Source of the DNA: an uncultured Actinomycetes bacterium | GTDB lineage: Bacteria > Actinomycetota > Thermoleophilia > Miltoncostaeales > Miltoncostaeaceae | Length of the DNA stretch: 13,147 nucleotides | Reading direction: 5' to 3' | NCBI GenBank assembly: GCA_903866425.1 | Contig: CAIPNN010000187.1 | Coordinates: forward strand, 1-13,147 | Part shown: in pieces, positions 7,538 through 13,147 of the stretch | How the letters are laid out: each line of letters opens with the position of its first letter | Position numbering within the stretch: position 1 is the first letter of the stretch | Notes under the pieces: generated by a model | The model's database searches: none | What the model was told of the DNA's origin: nothing | What the model saw: the letters and a program-made list of their open reading frames with translations, nothing else | Translations under genes and position numbers: made by a program

Positions 7538-9561
7538 GCATCGGACCCGGAAGCGAGCTGAGCGAGCGCTACGAGCTGGGGCACCAGCTGGGCAGCGGTG
7601 GCATGGCCACCGTGTACTTGGCATACGACACGGTGCTCGACCGCGAGGTTGCGGTGAAGGTGCTGTCGGATCGCTTTGCCGAGGACCCGGCATTCGTGGA
7701 GCGCTTCCGCCGTGAGGCATCGGCTGCCGCAGGCCTGAACCACCCGAACATCGTTGCGGTGTACGACCGCGGCGAGGCCGAGGGCACCTACTTCATCGTC
7801 ATGGAGTACCTGTCGGGGCCCGACCTCAAGAAGGTCATCCGCGATGGCGGCGCGCTCGACCCCGCCGTCGCAGTCGACAATGCCCTGCAGATCCTGTCGG
7901 CGCTCAGCGCCGCGCACGCCGCCGGCATCGTGCACCGCGACATCAAGCCGCAGAACGTGATGGTGGGCGAGGACGGCCGCCTGCGGGTGGCCGACTTCGG
8001 AATCGCGCGGGCTAACGCCGACCAGCAGATGACCGAGGCCGGATCGGTCATCGGCACCGCCCAGTATCTGTCGCCCGAGCAGGCGCAGGGAGAAGACACC
8101 ACCCCGGCAAGCGACACGTACGCCGTGGGCATCGTGCTGTACGAGATGCTCACCGGCCGTGTGCCGTTCGATGGCGATCGCCCGGTGACCGTGGCGATGA
8201 AGCAGATCAACGAGCCGCCCATCCCCCCGCGCGTCTTCGAGTCGGGTATCTCGCAGGAATTGGATGCAGTGGTGATGAAGGCACTCTCGAAGCGTCCCGA
8301 GGATCGCTTCGAGACCGCCGAAGACTTCACCGCCGCACTGCTTGACGTGCGCGCGGGGATGTCGGGCGGCAATCAGTCAACCCTCATCCTCACGGCTCCG
8401 ACGGCAGTGGCCGGGGCAGCTGCGGCAACGGGAGAAACTCAGGCAATGCCAGCGAATGGTGGCGGGGCACGCGGCGGCGGCAGGGGCCGTCCGCCGAAGA
8501 AGAGCAACAACCGCCCGGCGGTGTGGGGGCTGGTTGCCGTGCTCATCGCCGCACTCGTGGTGGCACTCGCGCTGGCCCTCACCTCGGGTGGCAGCGACAC
8601 CATTCCCGTGCCCGACGTGGCGGGCCTCGACGTTCCCGCCGCCACCAAGCAGATCACCGACGCCGGGCTCAAGCCGCAGCAGCGCCAGCAGACGAGCGAC
8701 ACCGTGGCAGCCGGCACCGTCATCGGCAGCAACCCCACCGCCGGTACCGACGTGGCCAAGGAGTCGACCGTGGTCATTCTGGTGTCCACCGGCGCCGCCG
8801 AGGTCACCGTGCCAAGCGTGCTCGATATGACCGTGGAGGAAGCCACAACCGCACTTGAGAAAGTGGGGCTTGTGGTGACCACCGTGCAGGTGGACAGCGC
8901 CAAGGACATCGGCACCGTCGTGAAGCAGGACCCGAAGCCGGGTACCACGGCGAAGTCGGGCGACACCATCACGCTGAGCGTGAGCAAGGGCACCACCAAG
9001 GTGAGCGTGCCGGACGTGACGGGCAGCGACCTCACCACGGCCAAGGCCGACATTGCCCAGGCGGGCCTGTCGGTGGGCAGCGTGAGCGAGGACGACGGCA
9101 CATCGGGTCAGACCCCGGGCACCGTGGTGTCGCAGGACCCGAGCGGGGGAACGCAGGCCGCGAAGAACTCGTCGGTGAACCTGGTGGTTGCCGCGCAGTC
9201 GTCGGGTACCGACGTGCCTGACGTCACGGGCAGCGACGCCGCCACGGCGAAGAGCAAGCTGCAAAGCCTGGGCTTCAACGTGGTGTCGCAGGGCGCCGAG
9301 AGCACCCAGCCCGAGGGCACCGTCATCGACCAGGACCCGCAGCCAGGCACCACCATCGCATCGGGCAGCACCGTCACCATCATCGTGGCCTACGCGGCCT
9401 CGGGCGGCGGGGGCACCTCGGGCGGCACCACCACCAAGAGCGGTGGGTCGTCGGGTGGCGGCTCGGGTGGCTCGCAGCCCCCGGCACCCAGCAGCGGTGG
9501 CACCGGTGCCGGCGGGTCGTCGGGTGGTGGTGGCGGGTCGCAGGCCCCGGCACCCAACTGA
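7534..9561 (+). CDS. pknB: PknB-type Ser/Thr kinase with four PASTA domains
   Basis: This 675-residue receptor kinase has a cytosolic Hanks domain (about 12-275), a juxtamembrane linker with a Gly/Arg/Lys-rich patch (about 305-328), one membrane helix (about 330-352), four extracellular PASTA repeats (about 357-420, 422-487, 488-557, 558-625) and a Gly/Ser/Pro tail (626-675). Catalytic residues are intact: glycine loop GSGGMATVY, Lys42, HRDIKPQN with Asp136 and Lys138, DFG at 154-156, and SPEQ. PASTA domains bind muropeptides or lipid II, so the kinase should sense wall precursors and phosphorylate cell-growth proteins. The activation loop reads QMTEAGSVIGT: one Thr of the mycobacterial TxT pair is kept and the second is Ala, with a nearby Ser. 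The start is an ATGA overlap with pbpA, and the stop shares one base with ddl. Confidence 0.97.
   Translation: MSIGPGSELSERYELGHQLGSGGMATVYLAYDTVLDREVAVKVLSDRFAEDPAFVERFRREASAAAGLNHPNIVAVYDRGEAEGTYFIVMEYLSGPDLKKVIRDGGALDPAVAVDNALQILSALSAAHAAGIVHRDIKPQNVMVGEDGRLRVADFGIARANADQQMTEAGSVIGTAQYLSPEQAQGEDTTPASDTYAVGIVLYEMLTGRVPFDGDRPVTVAMKQINEPPIPPRVFESGISQELDAVVMKALSKRPEDRFETAEDFTAALLDVRAGMSGGNQSTLILTAPTAVAGAAAATGETQAMPANGGGARGGGRGRPPKKSNNRPAVWGLVAVLIAALVVALALALTSGGSDTIPVPDVAGLDVPAATKQITDAGLKPQQRQQTSDTVAAGTVIGSNPTAGTDVAKESTVVILVSTGAAEVTVPSVLDMTVEEATTALEKVGLVVTTVQVDSAKDIGTVVKQDPKPGTTAKSGDTITLSVSKGTTKVSVPDVTGSDLTTAKADIAQAGLSVGSVSEDDGTSGQTPGTVVSQDPSGGTQAAKNSSVNLVVAAQSSGTDVPDVTGSDAATAKSKLQSLGFNVVSQGAESTQPEGTVIDQDPQPGTTIASGSTVTIIVAYAASGGGGTSGGTTTKSGGSSGGGSGGSQPPAPSSGGTGAGGSSGGGGGSQAPAPN
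9445..9556 (+). repeat. Duplicated Gly/Ser/Pro-coding segment in the pknB tail
   Basis: Two in-frame copies (9445-9490 and 9514-9556) differ by a few bases and one 3-base gap. Both start GGGTCGTCGGGTGG and end CCCCGGCACCCA, encoding a Gly/Ser run followed by Gln and Pro-Ala-Pro. They form the low-complexity extracellular end of the kinase. Confidence 0.75.
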
Positions 9562-10583
9562 TGAAGATCGCCGTCCTCGGTGGCGGCCGGAGCAGCGAGC
9601 ACGACGTGTCCATCGCGTCGGCTGCCTCGGTCGCCGATGCCATCGACACGTCGCAGCATGAGGTGATCCGCGTCACCATCGACCGCGATGGTGCGTGGAC
9701 CCGCGAGGGTCGCCCGGTTGCGCTGGTGCAGGCGCCGGGTGACCGCGCGCGCCTCATCTCGCTGGACGGCGGCACCGACGACGACATCGACCTGGTCTTC
9801 CCCGTGCTGCACGGCCCATGGGGAGAGGACGGCACCGTGCAGGGTCTGTGCGAAACCGTCGGTGTGCCCTACGTGGGCGCCGACGTGGCGGCATCAGCCA
9901 CGGGCATGGACAAGGCGATGTTCCACGTGCTGGCCACCGCCGCGGGAATCCCCCGGGTTGAGACGGTGGTCATCATGCACTCCGAGTGGCAGGCCGACCC
10001 CGACGCCGTGCGCGCTCAGGTGGCCGAGGTGTGCGGCTACCCCGCCTTCGCCAAGCCTGCCCGTCTGGGATCGTCATTCGGCATCAGCCCGGTGCCGACC
10101 GCGGGTGATCTGGACGCCGCGCTCGAACTCGCCTTCGCCCACGACGACAAGGCGCTCGTGGAGCGCCGGGCCCTGGGCCGTGAGGTCGAGGTTGGTCTGC
10201 TGGGCAACACCGACCCGCATGCCTCACCGCTCGGCGAGATCATCCACGAGAGCGACTGGTACGACCACGAGGCGAAGTACCAGCCCGGCGGCATGAGCCT
10301 GGCCGTACCGGCCGACGTGCCGGCCGAGGTGCAGGACCGCGCCCGTGCGCTGGCCGTTGACGCCTGGAATGCCATCGGCTGCTCGGGCCTCGCCCGCGTC
10401 GACTTCTTCCTCGAGGGCGACCAGCTGTTCGTGAGCGAGATCAACACCATCCCGGGCTTCACGTCCACCAGCGTGTGGGGTCGCCTGATGGCGGGCGACG
10501 GCTACGAGTACCCGTGGCTGGTGCAGCGCCTCATCGACCTGGCCATGGAGCGGTACGCCGCCAAGGCCGCGTACAGAGGCTGA
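9561..10583 (+). CDS. ddl: D-alanine--D-alanine ligase
   Basis: This 340-residue ATP-grasp enzyme joins two D-Ala molecules using ATP to make the dipeptide added to peptidoglycan precursors in the cytosol. Visible signatures are GGRSSEHDVSIASA near the N-terminus, PVLHGPWGEDG, KPARLGSSFGIS, ARVDFF with Asp281 and EINTIPGFT with Glu293 and Asn295. The loop WYDHEAKY keeps Tyr240, equivalent to Tyr216 of E. coli DdlB, which fits D-Ala-D-Ala rather than D-Ala-D-lactate specificity. Length is normal for the family. The ATG at 9561 overlaps the pknB stop by one base (TGATG), so translation is probably coupled to the kinase. The C-terminal region after the Mg site (SVWGRLMAGDGYEYPWLV) is less typical than the usual MYPKLWEA form. 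Confidence 0.95.
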   Translation: MKIAVLGGGRSSEHDVSIASAASVADAIDTSQHEVIRVTIDRDGAWTREGRPVALVQAPGDRARLISLDGGTDDDIDLVFPVLHGPWGEDGTVQGLCETVGVPYVGADVAASATGMDKAMFHVLATAAGIPRVETVVIMHSEWQADPDAVRAQVAEVCGYPAFAKPARLGSSFGISPVPTAGDLDAALELAFAHDDKALVERRALGREVEVGLLGNTDPHASPLGEIIHESDWYDHEAKYQPGGMSLAVPADVPAEVQDRARALAVDAWNAIGCSGLARVDFFLEGDQLFVSEINTIPGFTSTSVWGRLMAGDGYEYPWLVQRLIDLAMERYAAKAAYRG

Positions 10584-10585
10584 GC

Positions 10586-11215
10586 ATGATCATCGGCGTG
10601 GTGGCAGACACCCACGTCGGTGAGTTCCTCGATGAACTGCCGCAATGGGTGCTCGACGCCCTCGCGGGCAGTGACCTCATCCTGCACGCCGGCGATCTCT
10701 CCGACGGGTCGGTCATCCGCACGCTCGAACGAATTGCCCCGGTGGTCGCGGTGCGCGGCGACCACGACCTGCCATCGGCCCCGCACCTGCCGCGACGCGC
10801 GGTGGTGCAGGTGGGCGGGCACCGCATCGGACTCATCCACGGAAAGCGGCGCAGCACCGATGCGCTGGTGGTGGCCGCACACGCCGCAGCGGGCAAGCGC
10901 ATCGGGTGGGACGCGGGTCGCCTGCGCGCCATGGCCCGCTCGTTCCAGGGCGTGGACGCCGTGGTGTTCGGTCACTGGCACGAGGCAGTGATTGCCCACG
11001 TGGATGGGGTGCTGGTGATGAACCCGGGGGCGGTGTGCCCGTGGGGAAGCCTGGAGGGAGGCCGCGAGCCCCGCCGGGGTGCCGCAGGCGTGGCCGACCG
11101 CGTGGTGCGTCGCTACCGGACGCAGCTGGGCGACAGGGCGATGGCGCCATCGGTGGGCCACCTGACGACATCGCCCGAGGGAATCGCAGGATCCCTGACC
11201 GTCCCACCCGGGTGA
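10586..11215 (+). CDS. YfcE/MJ0936-type metallophosphoesterase
   Basis: This 209-residue protein belongs to the small calcineurin-like phosphodiesterases. Metal-site motifs in order are ADTH (Asp8, His10), HAGDL (Asp37), RGDHD (58-61), IHG (His85) and GHWH (His130, His132), then NPGA. In most family members the third motif is GNxD, with the Asn binding metal and phosphate; here it is Asp59. Family members cleave phosphodiester model substrates in vitro and their natural substrates are mostly unknown, so no specific role is assigned. The start ATG is two bases after the ddl stop; an upstream in-frame ATG at 10475 would lie deep inside ddl. The last 40 or so residues, after NPGA, show no feature I recognise. 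This is the last gene of the + strand chain, followed by a terminator. Confidence 0.9.
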   Translation: MIIGVVADTHVGEFLDELPQWVLDALAGSDLILHAGDLSDGSVIRTLERIAPVVAVRGDHDLPSAPHLPRRAVVQVGGHRIGLIHGKRRSTDALVVAAHAAAGKRIGWDAGRLRAMARSFQGVDAVVFGHWHEAVIAHVDGVLVMNPGAVCPWGSLEGGREPRRGAAGVADRVVRRYRTQLGDRAMAPSVGHLTTSPEGIAGSLTVPPG

Positions 11216-11223
11216 CAGGCACC
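11211..11223 (+). repeat. REP-like 13-mer overlapping the phosphoesterase stop
   Basis: GGTGACAGGCACC has the same GGTG...CACC ends as the two 13-mers in the nearby palindrome and differs from one of them (GGTGTCTGGCACC) only in the three central bases. It includes the TGA stop codon of the preceding gene. Confidence 0.55.
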
Positions 11224-11257
11224 GCAACAGGAAGTACCTGCTCAGGCGTACCTCGAT

Positions 11258-11301
11258 AAACCCCGGTGCCAGACACCGCCCGGTGTCTGGCACCGGGGTT
11301 T
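11258..11301. terminator. Perfect inverted repeat, probable bidirectional terminator
   Basis: Two perfectly complementary 21-base arms (11258-11278 and 11281-11301) are separated by CC. The stem starts AAACCCCGG and closes CCGGGGTTT, so it ends in three T on either strand. It lies between the convergent phosphoesterase and recombinase genes, starting 42 bases after one stop and ending 5 bases before the other. This fits a shared terminator, although the T-run is short. Each arm carries a 13-mer of REP type (GGTGCCAGACACC at 11265-11277 and its complement GGTGTCTGGCACC at 11282-11294). Confidence 0.8.
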
Positions 11302-11306
11302 GGTGC

Positions 11307-12338
11307 TCAGCTTGCCCGGCGCGCCCTCGGGTGGGCCCGGTCGAAGTCGTCTCGCAGGTGGCTTGCCGTGATGTGCGTGTACACCTCGGTGGTCACCGGG
11401 CTCGCATGGCCGAGGTGCGCCTGCACGTAGCGGATGTCGACGCCTGCCTGCACCAGGTGGGTGCCGCAGGAGTGGCGGAGCGCATGGGGGAACACACGCA
11501 CGCCCTCTGACACGAGCCCTGCCTTGTCGGCGGCGCGGTTGACCTCGCGCCACACGTCGCTTCTGCCAATACGTCGGCCGCGGGCACCGAGGAACACGGC
11601 GTCGGCGTCGCGGAACTTCTGCTGCCCCGGCCGGGGGGTCACGTCGTTGGCGCGCAACTCCGGGCGGGCGGTGGCCAGGTACCGCGTGAGCACCTCGCGG
11701 GCCACCACGGGCACGGCCACGGCCCGGTGCTTCTCGCCCTTGCCCAGCACCACCACGTAGGGGTCGGCCGGGTCGTCCAGATGCAGGGCCGACATGTCGA
11801 GGCCCGCGGCCTCGGTGGCCCGGAGGCCGCAGCCGTAGAGCACCTCGATGAGCGCGTGTGTGCGCAAGCCGAGCGGGCCGGGCATGGACGCGGCGGCATC
11901 ACAAAGGCGTCGCATCTGCGCCGGGGTGAGTGCCGACACCTCGCGGGCCAGCGCCTCCTGCGTGCGGGCGGCGGCGGCTGGCGGACGGAGGTCCTGCACC
12001 GGGTTGGGCAGCGCGAGCGCCCGCGACCACCAGCGGCAGAACGCGCGCACGGCAGCCACGCGGCGGGCGCGGCTGCTCTGGCGACCCTCCAGGCCATCGC
12101 GCCAGTTCTGCCACCAGCCCGGGGCGATCTGCGACATCTGCTCGGCGGCGCGGCGGGCTGCGGGGTTGTCCTCAACGCCGAACGACGGGCCCGCCTCACC
12201 ACCCTCGGGAACACCGAGGGCCTCGCCCAGGATGACCAGATCGCGCGCGTATGCCGCGCGTGTGTTGGCGCTGCCGCGTGTTGCCAGGAAGCCCGCGACG
12301 AGGGCCTGGAAGCCCGCTGGGTCGACCTGCACGCTCAT
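11307..12338 (-). CDS. XerC/XerD-family tyrosine recombinase (downstream gene of pair)
   Basis: This 343-residue recombinase has an N-terminal core-binding SAM-like domain (about 8-125) and a C-terminal catalytic domain (about 135-335). Active-site residues are all present: Arg173 in CGLRATE, Lys200 in LGKGEK, His285 and Arg288 in FPHALRHS, His311 in LGHAS and Tyr320 in VYTHI. The C-terminus HLRDDFDRAHPRARR is typical of Xer proteins. It is somewhat longer than the usual roughly 300 residues, with extra sequence at about 42-68 inside the core-binding domain. The start ATG at 12338 overlaps the stop of the upstream recombinase as ATGA; the frame stays open to 12797, but that part mirrors the upstream gene in another frame and is not Xer-like. 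Xer enzymes resolve chromosome dimers at dif, while relatives serve as integrases; which applies here is undecided. Confidence 0.9.
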   Translation of the reverse strand: MSVQVDPAGFQALVAGFLATRGSANTRAAYARDLVILGEALGVPEGGEAGPSFGVEDNPAARRAAEQMSQIAPGWWQNWRDGLEGRQSSRARRVAAVRAFCRWWSRALALPNPVQDLRPPAAAARTQEALAREVSALTPAQMRRLCDAAASMPGPLGLRTHALIEVLYGCGLRATEAAGLDMSALHLDDPADPYVVVLGKGEKHRAVAVPVVAREVLTRYLATARPELRANDVTPRPGQQKFRDADAVFLGARGRRIGRSDVWREVNRAADKAGLVSEGVRVFPHALRHSCGTHLVQAGVDIRYVQAHLGHASPVTTEVYTHITASHLRDDFDRAHPRARRAS

Positions 12339-13147
12339 CCCCGTGGGTGCGCCTTCTTCAGGGTCTCCTGCAGCGCCTTGGTGGTGACACCCGTGTACCG
12401 CTCGGTGGTGGCGATGCTCGAGTGGCCGAGGAACTCCTGCACCACACGCAGGTGGGCGCCGCCTTCCCCACCCGGGCCTTCCAGCAAGTGGGTGGCTGCG
12501 GCGTGACGGAGCAGGTGTGGGCCGCCACTCCGACCCATGGCCTGCAGCGCCCGGTTGACGATTCGGTAGACGGTGGCGCCGTCGAGCGGACCGCCGGTAC
12601 GCGACAGGAATACGCGCGCACGGGTTGCCGCGGTGAACCCCGACAGCACCGCAAGGCGGGGACGGCCCTCGTCGAGCCAGTCGCGCAGGGCATCGACGCA
12701 CGGCTCGGTCATGGGCACGGTGCGTGCGTAGCCGCCCTTGCCCACCACGGAAAGCACCTCGGTCTCGAAGTCGAGCGACGACAGCACCAGATCGCACACC
12801 TCCTGCCGGCGCAGGCCGCTGCCGTAGAGCACCTCGATGATGGCGCGGTCGCGAATGGCCAGGGCCCGGGCGGTGGATCGCGGCGGGGTGTCGTGCACCA
12901 GCTTGGCGGCCGCATCGGCGATGGCGGCCGCATCATCCTGCGACAGGCGCGGCACCGGGGTGCGCTGAGGGCGCGGGGCATCGATGAGGTCCGCCGGTGA
13001 CCTGCCGCGATCGAAGAGCGGCGCGAGCCACTCGCGGAGCGCCGTGAGCGCGCGGCGGCGGGTGGCCGGTGCCCAACCGATCTCGCGGAGCGCCGCTTCG
13101 AGCATTGACGGCGTGATGTCGGTGGGTGCGGCGACACCCCGCTCGGC
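12335..13147 (-). CDS. XerC/XerD-family tyrosine recombinase (5' partial)
   Basis: The frame stays open to the window edge and the residues before the Met at 13105 read AERGVAAPTDITPS, which suits a recombinase N-terminal domain, so the true start is outside. About 270 residues are visible. Counting from the Met at 13105, the catalytic set is complete: Arg99 in SGLRRQE, Lys123 in VGKGG, His197 and Arg200 in PHLLRHA, His228 in FLGHSS and Tyr237 in RYTGV. The C-terminus LKKAHPRG is Xer-like. Between the second and third catalytic boxes, LLEG is followed by an extra PGGEG (about 211-215) that most Xer proteins lack. It is the first gene of a two-gene minus-strand unit, joined to its neighbour by ATGA. 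It could be XerC or XerD, or one half of an integrase pair; the sequence does not decide. Confidence 0.88.
   Translation of the reverse strand, partial: AERGVAAPTDITPSMLEAALREIGWAPATRRRALTALREWLAPLFDRGRSPADLIDAPRPQRTPVPRLSQDDAAAIADAAAKLVHDTPPRSTARALAIRDRAIIEVLYGSGLRRQEVCDLVLSSLDFETEVLSVVGKGGYARTVPMTEPCVDALRDWLDEGRPRLAVLSGFTAATRARVFLSRTGGPLDGATVYRIVNRALQAMGRSGGPHLLRHAAATHLLEGPGGEGGAHLRVVQEFLGHSSIATTERYTGVTTKALQETLKKAHPRG

Noticed and set aside
10258..10290. VanA/D-lactate type ligase next to a kinase
   Set aside because: The specificity loop keeps EAKY with Tyr240, as in ordinary D-Ala-D-Ala ligases.
10475..10585. Longer phosphoesterase starting inside ddl
   Set aside because: The added residues are a shadow of the ddl C-terminus; ATG 10586 places the ADTH motif at the usual position near the N-terminus.
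11211..11301. Short CRISPR-like repeat cluster
   Set aside because: There are only three 13-base motifs, in different orientations and with unequal spacing, and no cas genes.
12339..12797. N-terminal extension of the downstream recombinase to 496 residues
   Set aside because: The extension is Arg/Ala-rich shadow of the upstream recombinase; the ATGA overlap at 12335-12338 gives the natural start.
11216..13147. Right-hand part as the edge of a genomic island
   Set aside because: No tRNA, direct repeats, transposase or obvious composition change is seen; two recombinases alone are not enough evidence.

Overview
The window is very GC-rich and almost fully coding. It has a canonical actinobacterial signature: FhaA and FhaB FHA proteins, PP2C/PstP phosphatase, a SEDS (RodA/FtsW-type) glycosyltransferase, a PbpA-type transpeptidase and a PASTA-domain PknB kinase in one operon. 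The order resembles the mycobacterial fhaA-fhaB-pstP-rodA-pbpA-pknA-pknB cluster, with clear differences. A kinase with a polytopic membrane tail sits upstream of fhaA and there is no pknA between pbpA and pknB. Two PP2C genes lie in tandem, and ddl follows pknB directly. This suggests a deep-branching, non-mycobacterial actinobacterium. Thermoleophilia is my best guess, but it is inference and not proven by the sequence.

Region 1 (1-11215, + strand) is one tightly packed gene chain: membrane Ser/Thr kinase (5' end outside the window), fhaA, fhaB, soluble PP2C, membrane PP2C (pstP), rodA/ftsW-like SEDS, pbpA, pknB, ddl, metallophosphoesterase. Five junctions are 4-base ATGA overlaps, one is a 1-base TGATG overlap, and the largest gap is 27 bases. 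Translation is therefore probably coupled along the chain. The logic is a phospho-signalling module (two kinases, two phosphatases, two phosphothreonine readers) wired to septal or lateral wall synthesis (SEDS plus class B PBP) and to supply of the D-Ala-D-Ala precursor (Ddl).

Region 2 (11216-11306) is the only real intergenic space. It separates convergent genes and holds a perfect inverted repeat with 21-base arms, probably a bidirectional terminator. Its core is a 13-base REP-like motif, and a third related copy overlaps the stop codon of the phosphoesterase gene.

Region 3 (11307-13147, - strand) carries two adjacent XerC/XerD-family tyrosine recombinases joined by an ATGA overlap. The upstream one runs off the right edge of the window. 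Both retain all catalytic residues. No tRNA, rRNA, CRISPR array, transposase or intact mobile element was seen, and no gene-free stretch exceeds 300 bases. Nothing here is clearly a new system. The points most worth checking are the altered duplicate phosphatase, the polytopic kinase, the REP-like terminator and the fused recombinase pair.
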